Origin: an uncultured Alistipes sp.
Lineage (GTDB): Bacteria > Bacteroidota > Bacteroidia > Bacteroidales > UBA932
Assembly (NCBI GenBank): GCA_902388455.1
Contig: CABMPD010000001.1
Span: 186,001 to 250,000 of the forward strand
Reading direction: 5' to 3'
Length of the DNA stretch: 64,000 bases
Part shown: piece after piece, positions 8,253-18,242 of the stretch
Layout of the letters: the number at the start of each line of letters is the position of its first letter
Position numbering within the stretch: the first letter of the stretch is position 1
Program-made: the position numbers and the translations under genes
The notes under the pieces: model-generated
Database searches by the model: none
What the model saw: only the letters and a program-made list of their open reading frames with translations
What the model was told of the DNA's origin: nothing

Positions 8253-10708
8253 TTCTGCCCGCCCCTCCATCCGGCGAGAAAACTGCGGACATCCATCCGC
8301 TTCTTGGCCGGAGCCTGCAGTTCCTTGATGGACAGCACTCCCTCCGGGCAGTTCACGAGCATGCAGGAACGGTGATCCGTAAACACCGCACCAGGTCCGG
8401 CATTGAAAAAGTCCTCGGCGGCTCCCATAGCTGCAGCCTCATCTACAGAAAGGACCGCTGTGGAATATACCTTCAGTTCAAGTTCCTGCCCATCCAGAAG
8501 GACTGTCCCGTGAGCTCCGGGCCTGGGAGAAAGCCCGCGCACGAGATTGTGCAGATGCACAGCACTGCTGTTCCAGTCCAGCAGGCCGGTATCCCGGTTG
8601 AGTTTTGGAGCGGCAGCCTGCAGCGGAGACAGTCCTGAATCGTCCTGAATCCGAGGCTGGGCCGTCCCGTCCAACAGAGCATCAACTGTCTTGAGCACCA
8701 GGGCGGAGCCCGCATCCATCAGCCTTCCGTAAAGAGAGCCGTAATCCTCGTCAGGCAGGATTTCCACCTCCTCCTGGAACAGGACTGCACCAGTGTCAAT
8801 ATGCTCATCCAACAGGAATGTAGTGACACCGGTCCGCGTCTCACCGTTGATCAAAGCCCAGTTGATGGGGGCGGCACCTCTATAAGCCGGCAGCAGCGAC
8901 GCGTGCAGGTTGAACGTACCTTTCGGCGGCATGGACCACACCGCCTTGGGGAGCATGCGGAAAGCCACCACTACGAAAATATCCGCATCCCATTCCCTCA
9001 GGGCCTCCAGAAACTCCCCGTCCTTGAGAGATTCCGGCTGAAGCAGAGGAAGTCCTTGGCTCAATGCATATTCCTTAACCGGCGAAAAGCCCGTTTTCTG
9101 GCCTCTTCCCATCTTTCGGTCGGGAACAGTGACCACTCCGGCCACGTTGTACCCGCCCTCCACCAGTGCACGGAGAGGCCCTGTTGCAAATTCAGGCGTG
9201 CCCATGAACACTATCCTGGAACGGCCGATACGGCTCAACGTTCCGTCCGTAGTTCCGGCCACCTTACTCTTTTTCATTGACAGTCTTGCAAAAAATTTCT
9301 TAACAGGTATAAGATATGTCTCCAGATTGAACATCGAAGAGTCCTTGGTGGACTTCCAGGTCAGAAATACACCTATAGGCAGCAGCACCATCGAGGATAT
9401 GAAGGCGCCCAGCTCGGGGGATATGGCTCCGTCCCTGGCCAGTTTACGGCCGGATGTATCCACTACCCAATACAATACAAAGAAGAGTGCGGAGACGATT
9501 ACCGGCGTTCCAAGTCCTCCTTTACGAATGATGGCGCCGAGAGGGGCTCCGATGAAGAAAAATATAAAGCATGCAAACGAAAGAGTGAACTTTCGGAGCG
9601 ACTCCAGGTCTATACGGCGGAGGTAGAATGTATACTGGTTGTTCTCACGGTCATAGCTCTGCACGGTCTGAATCGCTTTCTGAACAGCCTTCTTGGCATT
9701 CAGTACGGCATCCAGCTCACTCTGGGCATCCTCCCACGACAGGGTGTCGATAGGAAATTTCTGATTGCTCTGCATTATCCCCTTGTTGACCACAGTATCC
9801 AGCTGACGGGGAGTGTTGAGCGATATGCCATAGGCCATCTTCCCCCGCTGGGATACCAGAGATTGGTCGTAAAGAGCGCCCAGGGAATCCCGGTCCTGCC
9901 GCAGCTGATCCAGGTTTCGTGCCATTATCTCATTGCCGTAACGCTCATCATCCGATTTCTGGAATGCATAGTTTTCCAGCTGAATGACCACCTCCTGCAT
10001 CTCAAATTCGATCTGCTGGAGTCTGTAGGTGGTATCCCGGTATTGCCGGGTATTGTCCTCTTCGTAAGAGACTCCGTGATATAGCGTAAATATCAGTGCC
10101 TTCTTATCCGGCGTCGAGCGGATAAGCCCTGAGTCCGCCACAGCCACTGAGATGTTTCCTTTGTTCTTGGTGTGGTTATAGACCATCACCCCGTACATCA
10201 TGTCCGTCTCCTTGTTGCGCGAATTTACCCGGATAGAATATCCGTCGATTCCGTTGTAGAACGTGCCGGTAGGTATTTTTATCTCATCCTTGGTCTTGGC
10301 TATGTCGTACTGCAGGACATATATCTTCTTATATGCAAGCGGAATGAGATTGTTGGAGACAAAGAATGCAGCCACGCTGATGGCAAAGGCCACGAAAATA
10401 AGGGGCAGGAATATCCTCTGGAGGGAGATACCTGCCGCCTTCATGGCCAGCAGTTCGTTGTTCTCGCCCAGGTTGCCGAATGTCATGATGGAGGCCAGCA
10501 GGGTAGCCAGCGGCATGGCCAGAGGAAGTATAGTCGCCGAGCCCCATCCCAGGAACTCCATGATGACCCAGAAACTCAGACCCTTTCCCACCAGCTCGTC
10601 AATATACAGCCACAGAAACTGCATCACCAGTATGAACACGGTGATGAAGAACGTCATCACGAACGGGCCGAGGAACGACTTGAGCAGGAAGAGGTCCAGT
10701 TTCTTCAT
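8249..10708 (-). CDS. Fused LptF/LptG-type permease and methionyl-tRNA formyltransferase
   Basis: One uninterrupted frame of 819 residues joins two normally separate proteins. Residues 1-475 are an LptF/LptG (YjgP/YjgQ) permease: N-terminal helices (about 12-40, 55-75, 100-122), a periplasmic beta-jellyroll region, and C-terminal helices (about 373-450). This subunit helps extract lipopolysaccharide from the inner membrane. A linker at about 476-496 leads into a complete Fmt: RIVFMGTPEFA (498-508), catalytic N600 and H602 in NLHASLLPAYRGAAPINW, D638 in DEHIDTG, and the C-terminal tRNA-binding domain (about 700-815). Fmt formylates Met-tRNA for initiation. M478 (codon at 9277) could allow internal initiation of a free Fmt. 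Confidence 0.9.
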   Translation of the reverse strand: MKKLDLFLLKSFLGPFVMTFFITVFILVMQFLWLYIDELVGKGLSFWVIMEFLGWGSATILPLAMPLATLLASIMTFGNLGENNELLAMKAAGISLQRIFLPLIFVAFAISVAAFFVSNNLIPLAYKKIYVLQYDIAKTKDEIKIPTGTFYNGIDGYSIRVNSRNKETDMMYGVMVYNHTKNKGNISVAVADSGLIRSTPDKKALIFTLYHGVSYEEDNTRQYRDTTYRLQQIEFEMQEVVIQLENYAFQKSDDERYGNEIMARNLDQLRQDRDSLGALYDQSLVSQRGKMAYGISLNTPRQLDTVVNKGIMQSNQKFPIDTLSWEDAQSELDAVLNAKKAVQKAIQTVQSYDRENNQYTFYLRRIDLESLRKFTLSFACFIFFFIGAPLGAIIRKGGLGTPVIVSALFFVLYWVVDTSGRKLARDGAISPELGAFISSMVLLPIGVFLTWKSTKDSSMFNLETYLIPVKKFFARLSMKKSKVAGTTDGTLSRIGRSRIVFMGTPEFATGPLRALVEGGYNVAGVVTVPDRKMGRGQKTGFSPVKEYALSQGLPLLQPESLKDGEFLEALREWDADIFVVVAFRMLPKAVWSMPPKGTFNLHASLLPAYRGAAPINWALINGETRTGVTTFLLDEHIDTGAVLFQEEVEILPDEDYGSLYGRLMDAGSALVLKTVDALLDGTAQPRIQDDSGLSPLQAAAPKLNRDTGLLDWNSSAVHLHNLVRGLSPRPGAHGTVLLDGQELELKVYSTAVLSVDEAAAMGAAEDFFNAGPGAVFTDHRSCMLVNCPEGVLSIKELQAPAKKRMDVRSFLAGWRGGQK

Positions 10709-10727
10709 TCAGCAGGGTATATGCCGT

Positions 10728-13355
10728 TTAACCTATCTTGTTGACGGATTCGATCATGGCGGTCAGCGCAGCCATCAGACCGTCCGGGTCCTTGCCTCCG
10801 GCCGTGGCCAGGAAGGGCTGTCCGCCTCCGCCGCCCTTGATATGGGCCGCAGCGGCCTTGACGTCCTTGCCGGCATGAGCCCCGGCGGCCACCAGGTCGT
10901 CGGTGTACATCATCAGCAGCGAGGGCTTGCGGTCCGGAGTCATGATGGCGGCCACCATAGCGGCACGGGTATTCTCCTTGCGCAGTTCGAAGGCCACTTC
11001 CTTGATAATATCGGGCGAATACAATCCTGTCAGGGTGAACAGACGGACTCCCGCAGGTGTCTCCTCGCTCTTCTCGACCAGAGTCTTCTTGAGGGCGGCG
11101 GCTCTCTCGCGGGCCACCTCCTCCAGGGAGTGACGGAAGGAATCGTTCTCGGCCACGAGTTTCTTGATGGCCGTGATCACGTCCGGTGTATTCTCAAAGA
11201 AGGAGCGCACGGCCGCTATCTGGTCCTCCACTCCGTCAAACATGTCCTCTACGTAGCTGCCTGTGACGGCCTGGATGCGGCGCACTCCGGCGGCGACAGC
11301 CGACTCGGAGACTATCTTGAGCATGCCGATACGGCCCGTCGAGGCGGTGTGCGTACCTCCGCAGAGCTCTATCGAGTCTCCGAAACGGATAGCGCGGACC
11401 TTGTCCCCGTATTTCTCTCCGAAGAGGGCCATTGCTCCCATGGCCTTGGCCTCGGCGATGGGGATGTCGCGGAACTCCTCGCGCTGGAAATCTGAACGGA
11501 TCAGACGGTTGACCATCCTCTCGACCTCGCGCAGCTTCTCAGGAGAGACCTTCTCATAGTGGGAGAAGTCGAAGCGGAAATAGGCGGGGCAGACATACGA
11601 GCCCTTCTGCTCGATGTGGGTTCCGAGTACGGAGCGCAGGGCCTGGTGCAGGAGGTGGGTGGCCGAGTGGTTGTTGGCCGTCTCCTGACGCTTCTGTCCA
11701 TCCACCACAGCGTGGAATCCGGCCTCGGGCTCCGAGGGGATGCGGTCAGCGATGTGGATGCTGAGGTTATTTTCCTTTATAGTATTGACGATGCTGATCT
11801 TCTCGCCGGAAGGAGATACGATGTATCCGCAGTCCCCGACCTGTCCGCCGCTCTCGGCATAGAAGGGAGTGCGGTCGAAGACGAGCTGATAGACCTCCTT
11901 GCCCTTGGTCTTGACAGTGCGGTATTTGACTATCTGCACGTCGGTCTCCAGCAGGTCGTAGCCCACGAAGGAGTGCTCGTCGGTATCGGTGAGCACCACC
12001 CAGTCCCCGGCCTCCACGGCTGCGGCGTTGCGGGCCCTGGCTTTCTGCTTGCCCAGCTCGACCTCGAACTCCTCCAGGTCGATGCTGTATCCGTGCTCGC
12101 GGGCTATCAGCTCGCTCAGGTCGATCGGGAAACCGTAGGTGTCGTAGAGGGTGAAGGCATCCTTGCCTGAGATGCGCTTCGTATCAGCATTGCGCTCCAT
12201 GATAGTGTTGATCAGGCCGATACCCTTGGCGAGGGTACGCAGGAAGGCTTCCTCCTCCTCCCGGATAACATTCTCGATAAGAGCCTGCTGCCTGGCCAGT
12301 TCGGGATAAGCCTCGCCCATGACATCGACCAGCACCGGTACGAGACGGCACAGGAAAGGCTCGTTGAAGCCCAGGAAGGTGTAGCCGTAGCGCACTGCAC
12401 GGCGCAGGATGCGGCGGATGACGTAACCGGCCTTGACGTTGGAGGGCAGCTGACCGTCGGCTATGGAGAATGAGATGGCCCTGATGTGGTCGGCGACTAC
12501 TCTCATGGCGACATCCACGTCCTCCGACTCAGTTCCGTACTTATGTCCCGAGAGCTCACCTATTTTCGCAATGATGTCCTGGAACATATCCCCGTCATAG
12601 TTGCTCTTGTTGCCGTTGACGGCCATCACCAGGCGCTCGAAGCCCATGCCGGTGTCCACGTGATGCAGGGGCAGCTGCTCGAGGGTACCGTCAGCCTTGC
12701 GGTTGTACTGGATGAAGACGAGGTTCCATATCTCGATTACCAGGGGGTCGCTCTGGTTGACCAGGTCCCGGCCGGGCACAGCCTTGCGGTCGGCCTCGTC
12801 GCGCAGGTCGATGTGTATCTCGCTGCAGGGGCCGCAGGGGCCGGTGTCGCCCATCTCCCAGAAATTGTCCTTCTTGCTGCCGTAGAGGATTCTGTCCTCA
12901 GGCAGATACTGCCTCCATATATCCAGAGCCTCCTGGTCCGGACCCAGTCCGTCCTCGGGACTGCCCTCGCAGACCGTGGCGTAGAGCCGCTCCGGGTCGA
13001 GCCTGTAGACCTGCGTCAGCAGCTCCCAGGCCCATGCTATGGCCTCCTTCTTGAAGTAGTCGCCGAAGCTCCAGTTGCCCAGCATCTCGAACATGGTGTG
13101 ATGGTAGGAATCGTGGCCGACCTCCTCCAGGTCATTGTGCTTGCCGCTTACCCTGAGGCACTTCTGGCTGTCCGCCACCCTCGGGTAGAGTATGGGTGTA
13201 TTGCCGAGGAACCAGTCCTTGAACTGGTTCATGCCGGCGTTGGTGAACATGAGCGTGGGGTCCCCCTTGACCACCATCGGGGCAGAGGGAACGATCCTGT
13301 GGCCCTTCGAGGCGAAGAAGTCCAGGAACTGTTTTCTAATCTCTTTCGATGTCAT
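10728..13355 (-). CDS. alaS: Alanyl-tRNA synthetase
   Basis: Charges tRNA-Ala. I place the start at 13355 ([14 protein letters not shown]), giving 875 residues, the usual size; ten further in-frame codons exist upstream but overlap the promoter region. Class II aminoacylation signatures ([13 protein letters not shown] near residue 40, [11 protein letters not shown] near 230), the editing-domain zinc ligands ([12 protein letters not shown] and [13 protein letters not shown]) and the glycine-rich C-Ala tail ([14 protein letters not shown]) are all present. It lies between the two LptF/G permease genes in the same direction. Confidence 0.97.
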   Translation of the reverse strand: MTSKEIRKQFLDFFASKGHRIVPSAPMVVKGDPTLMFTNAGMNQFKDWFLGNTPILYPRVADSQKCLRVSGKHNDLEEVGHDSYHHTMFEMLGNWSFGDYFKKEAIAWAWELLTQVYRLDPERLYATVCEGSPEDGLGPDQEALDIWRQYLPEDRILYGSKKDNFWEMGDTGPCGPCSEIHIDLRDEADRKAVPGRDLVNQSDPLVIEIWNLVFIQYNRKADGTLEQLPLHHVDTGMGFERLVMAVNGNKSNYDGDMFQDIIAKIGELSGHKYGTESEDVDVAMRVVADHIRAISFSIADGQLPSNVKAGYVIRRILRRAVRYGYTFLGFNEPFLCRLVPVLVDVMGEAYPELARQQALIENVIREEEEAFLRTLAKGIGLINTIMERNADTKRISGKDAFTLYDTYGFPIDLSELIAREHGYSIDLEEFEVELGKQKARARNAAAVEAGDWVVLTDTDEHSFVGYDLLETDVQIVKYRTVKTKGKEVYQLVFDRTPFYAESGGQVGDCGYIVSPSGEKISIVNTIKENNLSIHIADRIPSEPEAGFHAVVDGQKRQETANNHSATHLLHQALRSVLGTHIEQKGSYVCPAYFRFDFSHYEKVSPEKLREVERMVNRLIRSDFQREEFRDIPIAEAKAMGAMALFGEKYGDKVRAIRFGDSIELCGGTHTASTGRIGMLKIVSESAVAAGVRRIQAVTGSYVEDMFDGVEDQIAAVRSFFENTPDVITAIKKLVAENDSFRHSLEEVARERAAALKKTLVEKSEETPAGVRLFTLTGLYSPDIIKEVAFELRKENTRAAMVAAIMTPDRKPSLLMMYTDDLVAAGAHAGKDVKAAAAHIKGGGGGQPFLATAGGKDPDGLMAALTAMIESVNKIG

Positions 13356-13406
13356 ATAGCGTAACTGATCAGTACAAAGTCGCAAATATACAATAAATAA
13401 TACACA

Positions 13407-14507
13407 CTACTTCGGCGCGATGCGGTAAAGGACGGCCGCTATCACAGCGTAGAGGATGTTCGGCAGCCACATGGCCAGCCACGGCGGCAGGGTATCTGTG
13501 ATGACGAACATCTGGCTGAAGCGCAGGAAGAGAATGTAGGAGAAACTCAGGGCAATGCCCACTCCCAGGTTCAGACCTATGCCCCCGCGGCGCTTCTTGG
13601 AGGAGAGCGACACTCCTATGAGGGTGAGGATAAAAGCTGAAAAGGGTACGGCAAATCGGGTATGCTTCTCTATCAATGAGTATTTTACCATGCTGTCCCC
13701 CCGCATGCGCTGCATCGCGATGAGTTCGTCCAGTTCCTGATATGTCAAGGTCTCCACTGTATTTTCTCTCCGGTAAAAATCATCCACCGTCAGGCTGATG
13801 ACCGTATCCATCTGTCTGCCGTAGACTATCGGCTGCTGCGATGTGCTGTAATCACGGATAGTATAGTTCTTGAGCTTCCAGCCTCCCGAAGTGCTGTCCC
13901 ATGTCGCGCTCTCGGCTGTAAGCTTGGACAGCAGATGGCTGTTGCGGATACTCTCAAGGGTGAACTTGTACGCCGTGTTGTTCCACGTACTGAATGACTC
14001 GACGTAGACAAATTCTCCCGGAGCTATCTGATAGTGGATGTTGCGGTTAGTGTTGTAGAATTTCTGCCCTTTGAAGTACTGCTCCTCGAAGGCGATACGC
14101 CTCTCGTTGGCGCTCGGTATGATGAAGAGATTGAGGCTCAAGCTCATGACCGCGATGAAGAGAGCCGAGAGAAAATAGGGATACATCAGACGCCCGAAAC
14201 TCACTCCTCCCGAGAGCATGGCTATGATCTCGCTGTTGCCGGCCAGTTTGGAGGTGAAGAAAATCACCGTGATGAAGACAAACAGCGGGCTGAACATATT
14301 GATGAAGTACGGAATGAAATTCAGGTAATAATCGAAGACAATAGCTTTCAGAGGGGCCTCCTTGTCGACGAAGTCATCTATCTTCTCACTGATATCGAAA
14401 ATAATGACTATGACGATAATCAACAGCAGCGCCACGAAGAAAGTTCCTATGAACTTCCTTATGATGTAGCGGTCCAGTAATTTTATCCTGAATGTGTTGA
14501 GATTCAT
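13407..14507 (-). CDS. LptF/LptG family permease
   Basis: A 366-residue inner-membrane protein with three N-terminal helices (about residues 17-40, 58-84, 103-124), a periplasmic beta domain, and three C-terminal helices (about 275-362). The fold and the first segment (LDRYIIRKFIGTFFVALLL) match LptG/LptF, the transmembrane partners of the LptB ATPase that extract lipopolysaccharide towards the periplasmic bridge. It likely pairs with the LptF/G half of the fusion at 8249-10708. The tgt gene lies just upstream (31-base gap), a neighbourhood common in Bacteroidota. I cannot decide between LptF and LptG. Confidence 0.88.
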   Translation of the reverse strand: MNLNTFRIKLLDRYIIRKFIGTFFVALLLIIVIVIIFDISEKIDDFVDKEAPLKAIVFDYYLNFIPYFINMFSPLFVFITVIFFTSKLAGNSEIIAMLSGGVSFGRLMYPYFLSALFIAVMSLSLNLFIIPSANERRIAFEEQYFKGQKFYNTNRNIHYQIAPGEFVYVESFSTWNNTAYKFTLESIRNSHLLSKLTAESATWDSTSGGWKLKNYTIRDYSTSQQPIVYGRQMDTVISLTVDDFYRRENTVETLTYQELDELIAMQRMRGDSMVKYSLIEKHTRFAVPFSAFILTLIGVSLSSKKRRGGIGLNLGVGIALSFSYILFLRFSQMFVITDTLPPWLAMWLPNILYAVIAAVLYRIAPK

Positions 14508-14538
14508 CGCCTGTCAGTCTGCTCTTCTTCTACAAGTT

Positions 14539-15669
14539 CTACAATCTGTTCTGAAGCCGCTTTACCACGGCCTCCTTCCACGGCAGGAAATCGCCTGCCT
14601 CGATATGCTTCCTTGCCTGGGCCACCACATCCAGATAGAATGCCAGGTTGTGCTCGCTGGCTATCTGGGCCGCCAGCATCTCTCCGGCGATAAACAGATG
14701 CCTCAGGTAGGCTTTGGTGTAAGCGGTGTCCACAAAGGACGTGCCATGAGGGTCGAGCGGGGAGAAATCCCTCTCCCACTTCTTGTTGCGCATGTTCATC
14801 CTCCCTTCCCAGGTGAACAGCATGCCGTTGCGGCCGTTGCGGGTAGGCATTACGCAGTCGAACATATCAATGCCGCGGGCTATGCCCTCCAGCAGGTTCT
14901 CGGGCGTCCCGACTCCCATCAGGTAGCGCGGCCGGTCCTTCGGAAGGACGGGATGAACCACTTCTATCATCTCATACATCACATCGGTAGGCTCCCCGAC
15001 GGAGAGACCGCCTATGGCATAGCCCTCGCAGTCATACGAGGCCACGTTCTCTGCCGCCTCGACTCTCAGATCCGGATAGACGCAGCCCTGCACAATGGGG
15101 AAAAATGCCTGGGAATAACCGTACAGCGGCTCAGTCTCCCGGAAGCGGGCGATTCCCCTTTTCAGCCACTGCTTGGTCAGATCCAGGGACTTCCGGGCAT
15201 AATTCCGGTCCGCATCACCCGGAGTGCACTCATCCAGGGCCATGATGATATCGGCTCCTATGATGCGCTGGGTATCGACATTGTTCTCCGGTGTAAAACT
15301 GTGGGCAGAACCATCGATGTGCGAGCGGAATGTACAGCCCTCGGGGGTAAGTTTCCGGCTGTCAGCAAGAGAGAACACCTGGAATCCTCCGCTGTCCGTC
15401 AGTATCGGCCTGTCCCATCTTGCGAACTTATGCAACCCGCCGGCAGCCCGCAGCGTCTCCAGACCGGGACGGAGATAGAGGTGATATGTATTGCCCAGAA
15501 TGATCTGAGCGCCTATATCGCTCTTCAGGTCGCGATGATACACCCCCTTGACAGAGCCTACTGTTCCCACGGGCATGAAAATGGGCGTCTCAATCGTGCC
15601 GTGGTCCGTCTCTATCCGTCCACGCCGGGCACAAGTGGCCGTATCCGTAGTCAGCAGTTCGAATCTCAT
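14539..15669 (-). CDS. tgt: tRNA-guanine (queuine) transglycosylase
   Basis: Exchanges guanine for a queuosine precursor at position 34 of GUN-anticodon tRNAs. The start at 15669 (MRFELLTTD) makes an ATGA overlap with the upstream lipoprotein gene and yields 376 residues. Catalytic motifs are intact: DSGGFQVFSL, the GGLSVGEP loop and DCVMPTRNGRNGMLFT with the nucleophilic Asp. The usual CxCxxC zinc cluster before YxxAYLxHL is missing; the segment reads PHGTSFVDTAYTKAYLRHLF. This seems to be the Bacteroidota variant rather than a defect, though I am working from memory there. Confidence 0.93.
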   Translation of the reverse strand: MRFELLTTDTATCARRGRIETDHGTIETPIFMPVGTVGSVKGVYHRDLKSDIGAQIILGNTYHLYLRPGLETLRAAGGLHKFARWDRPILTDSGGFQVFSLADSRKLTPEGCTFRSHIDGSAHSFTPENNVDTQRIIGADIIMALDECTPGDADRNYARKSLDLTKQWLKRGIARFRETEPLYGYSQAFFPIVQGCVYPDLRVEAAENVASYDCEGYAIGGLSVGEPTDVMYEMIEVVHPVLPKDRPRYLMGVGTPENLLEGIARGIDMFDCVMPTRNGRNGMLFTWEGRMNMRNKKWERDFSPLDPHGTSFVDTAYTKAYLRHLFIAGEMLAAQIASEHNLAFYLDVVAQARKHIEAGDFLPWKEAVVKRLQNRL

Positions 15670-16517
15670 CCGCCTATCCAATAATTTTTCAAACCCATGT
15701 ATTCTACGAAAATGCGGGGAGAGGACGCAGAACCGGAAAGCGTCACACTGATATCCTCGTCCCTGCTCACAGGACCGTCTGCATACAGATGCATGGAGAA
15801 TGCACCGTCATATACAGGCGGCAGGCTGAACTGCCGGCAGCACACAGTGGAGGGCTCGTCTGTCCGGAAGGTCACCTCTGTGAAGGTAGGCTCTCCCAGA
15901 ATATCAATTTCCTCAGTATAGGAACCGTCAGTCTCGAAAACGTATGTGAGAAATATCCTCCCGCTTCCTGACTCCTCCTCTCCTTCATTCTCCCAGTCGA
16001 AATCCATCAGGCCCAGATCAGCGGTAGTAGCTGAGAAGCTCATCGACTGAATGCGGCGTCCGGTGCTGATGATACTGCCGTCCGGATTCAGCTCCACCTC
16101 CCACTCATTTTCCCCGACACAACGGACCAGGCCGGAACAACCTTCCATACGGCATCTCCACTCGGTCCCCGGAACCAGAATGGATTCCGACGTATAGTGG
16201 AGTTCGTAACGGTCTCCTGACTCTAGATGCATGTTTCCGGGATTGTGGAAAAGGGTGTCGATATCTGCATACATCAGCCTGAAGCCTACTGCCTCGCGTT
16301 CCTCATCGCTCTCACACTTGAGCCAGCGGTCGGCCTTGAGCGTCATGTCCAGCATCTTGACCACAGGACTCAGCACATTCCTGTGCATGGATACATAGAC
16401 GGTATATCCCTCCTCCACGATATTGTCCCCATTCTCAGGCTTATCTACCGTGCATGATGAGACAGCCGTCAACAGTGCGGCCGCGGCTGCTAGAAACATC
16501 ATAAATCTCTTTCTCAT
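15666..16517 (-). CDS. Predicted lipoprotein of unknown function
   Basis: A 283-residue protein with a lipoprotein signal ending at C22 (LTAVSSC). I do not recognise the domain. The body is beta-strand rich, with Thr/Glu/Asp-rich segments and a Cys-containing central part (TEWRCRMEGCSGLVRC), and a C-terminal half that looks like an immunoglobulin-like sandwich. It sits between an outer-membrane barrel protein gene (15-base gap) and tgt (ATGA overlap), so it is in the same transcription unit. The neighbouring barrel may be a functional partner; this is inference from position only. Confidence 0.7.
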   Translation of the reverse strand: MRKRFMMFLAAAAALLTAVSSCTVDKPENGDNIVEEGYTVYVSMHRNVLSPVVKMLDMTLKADRWLKCESDEEREAVGFRLMYADIDTLFHNPGNMHLESGDRYELHYTSESILVPGTEWRCRMEGCSGLVRCVGENEWEVELNPDGSIISTGRRIQSMSFSATTADLGLMDFDWENEGEEESGSGRIFLTYVFETDGSYTEEIDILGEPTFTEVTFRTDEPSTVCCRQFSLPPVYDGAFSMHLYADGPVSRDEDISVTLSGSASSPRIFVEYMGLKNYWIGG

Positions 16518-16532
16518 AACGTCCTCCTGTTT

Positions 16533-17177
16533 TTAAAATCTGTAACCTACGCCGACCGACAGAACTCCGGTGGTTCCAAAAGACAATTCAGCCAGTCCGT
16601 AAAAATCACGGCCCACCATGATGCCCACCGGGGTCACGCTGAAAGCCAGTTGTGCCCATGTGCCGGATGCCCCCATGACATCCTTGACAGTGGTCAGCGC
16701 CAACCCCGCACCCAGTCCTGAATACATCCGCACCCACTCGCGGTACACCCATACAAACCTCGCATAGGGCATTAGCGACACGGTGTGGATACCGGCTTTG
16801 AAAGCCAGATTGTCCGTAATCTTATCATAACACCCCCTGTCATATCCGGAGTAAGTCAATATTCCCGAAAGCTCGAACCATCTTTTGAAACGATAGGAGT
16901 ATGTCAGGTTGATAGCCCCTGTAAGACGCCCTGCTCCACCATAGTAACGGTTGTTCACAAGATATCCGGCGATATATCTGTCGCTGATAAAATACATGCC
17001 GTAAATACCGTCAGAATCAAGAGTAGGGCTGTCCAGCGGCAGCATACCCCATGACAGCCGCAGCTCGCTGCCCTTCTCGAAAGGCCAGCGTTCCCGTGCG
17101 GACATATCAACAGCACTCCCAGCCGCAATGGCCAGGAGCACAGTCAATAATATTAGTCTTGGATACCGGATCGCCAT
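16533..17177 (-). CDS. Predicted outer-membrane beta-barrel protein
   Basis: A 214-residue protein with an N-terminal signal (about 1-26) followed by alternating amphipathic strands rich in Tyr, Gly and aromatic residues, ending in GVGYRF with the C-terminal Phe typical of BAM-inserted barrels. The size suits a small eight-stranded barrel. No specific family is recognised. It lies nine bases downstream of the threonine dehydrogenase gene and just upstream of the lipoprotein gene. Confidence 0.65.
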   Translation of the reverse strand: MAIRYPRLILLTVLLAIAAGSAVDMSARERWPFEKGSELRLSWGMLPLDSPTLDSDGIYGMYFISDRYIAGYLVNNRYYGGAGRLTGAINLTYSYRFKRWFELSGILTYSGYDRGCYDKITDNLAFKAGIHTVSLMPYARFVWVYREWVRMYSGLGAGLALTTVKDVMGASGTWAQLAFSVTPVGIMVGRDFYGLAELSFGTTGVLSVGVGYRF

Positions 17178-17186
17178 ACGCCGGAA

Positions 17187-18140
17187 TTACTTTCCCAGCT
17201 TGGCGCCGATAGCCTTGAGCATGTCGTCCACCATGGCGTCGATGTGCCACTGAGGATTCCATCCCCACTCCTCGCGGGCGCAGCTGTCGTCCATCATGTT
17301 GGGCCATGAGTCGGCGATAGCGGCCTTGACAGGGTCTACATTGTAGTCGAATGTAGCGGAAGGGATGCGCTCCTTAATCTTGGCGAAGAGTTCTTTCGGG
17401 CAGAAGCTCATACAGGTGATATTGAAGCTGTTGCGGTGTTTCAGCTTGGAAGGATCGGCCTCCATCAGCTGCACTACTGCATTCAGTGCGTCAGGCATGT
17501 AGAGCATGTCCATGTACGAATCCTCGGGAATGGGGCAGGTGTAGTGTCCTGTCTTGAGAATCTCGTAGAATACCTCGACTGCATAGTCGGTGGTGCCGCC
17601 GCCGGGCAGACAGCCGTTGGAGATGATGCCGGGGAAACGCACGCTTCTGGCATCCACGCCGAAACGGTGATAGTAGTAGTCCGAAAGAAGCTCGCCGGTA
17701 ACCTTGCATACACCGTAGATGGTGTCGGGTCTCATGACTGTGTCCTGAGGGGTCTTGTCATGAGGAGTGCTTACACCGAAGGCTCCGATGGAACTGGGGG
17801 TGAAGACAGCTGTCTTGAACTCCTTGGCAAGGGTCAGGGAATTGACCAGGGCGCCCATGTTGATCTTCCATGCGAGCTCGGGATTCTTCTCGCCTGTGGC
17901 GGAGAGGAGAGCTACGAGGTTGAAGATGGCGTCTATGTTATGGTCCTTCACGGCCTGACCGAAAGCATTGAAATCGAGTGCATCGAGCTTGATAGCCCTG
18001 GCGTAGGAGCCGATCTTGGCGACAGCCTCGTCCTTGAGGTCAGCACCGATAACGTTGTCATGTCCGTAGACTTTCTGGAGGTGAGGAACCAGTTCGGTAC
18101 CGATCTGTCCGCCGGCGCCGATTACTAAGATGCGTTTCAT
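17187..18140 (-). CDS. NAD-dependent epimerase-type L-threonine 3-dehydrogenase
   Basis: A 317-residue extended short-chain dehydrogenase. The Rossmann motif GAGGQIG (residues 8-14), catalytic S116/S117 and the Y142-x3-K146 pair (YGVCK) are present. The overall sequence, including TPSSIGAFG, PGIISNG and DSYMDMLYMPDA, fits the GalE-like L-threonine dehydrogenases known from Flavobacterium/Cytophaga and mammals, which oxidise threonine to 2-amino-3-ketobutyrate. The partner lyase gene kbl is not in the window. A sugar epimerase is the alternative, but the length and motifs favour TDH. Confidence 0.82.
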   Translation of the reverse strand: MKRILVIGAGGQIGTELVPHLQKVYGHDNVIGADLKDEAVAKIGSYARAIKLDALDFNAFGQAVKDHNIDAIFNLVALLSATGEKNPELAWKINMGALVNSLTLAKEFKTAVFTPSSIGAFGVSTPHDKTPQDTVMRPDTIYGVCKVTGELLSDYYYHRFGVDARSVRFPGIISNGCLPGGGTTDYAVEVFYEILKTGHYTCPIPEDSYMDMLYMPDALNAVVQLMEADPSKLKHRNSFNITCMSFCPKELFAKIKERIPSATFDYNVDPVKAAIADSWPNMMDDSCAREEWGWNPQWHIDAMVDDMLKAIGAKLGK

Positions 18141-18171
18141 ATCTTGTTGCTTTTATTTATTAACTAAACTG

Positions 18172-18179
18172 CAAAAATA
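18172..18179 (-). promoter_or_regulatory. Possible -7 element for the threonine dehydrogenase gene
   Basis: The minus strand reads TATTTTTG here, matching the TAnnTTTG -7 consensus, about 32 bases before the start at 18140. No good TTTG -33 box is seen at the right spacing. Confidence 0.35.
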
Positions 18180-18188
18180 TAAAAACCC

Positions 18189-18219
18189 TTTAAAAGTAGA
18201 CCATCATTTATTAACTTTG
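18189..18219 (+). promoter_or_regulatory. Bacteroidota-type promoter for the LytS-type kinase gene
   Basis: TTTA at 18189-18192, 19 bases, then TAACTTTG at 18212-18219, close to the TTTG-N19-TAnnTTTG consensus. The ATG at 18243 lies 23 bases downstream. The divergent threonine dehydrogenase promoter overlaps this region. Confidence 0.5.
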
Positions 18220-18242
18220 TTCTCCAATTTCAAAATTATTCC

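Noticed and set aside
8230..8300. TPP riboswitch upstream of thiN
   Set aside because: thiN overlaps the upstream gene by four bases, so there is no leader, and I saw no THI-box sequence there.
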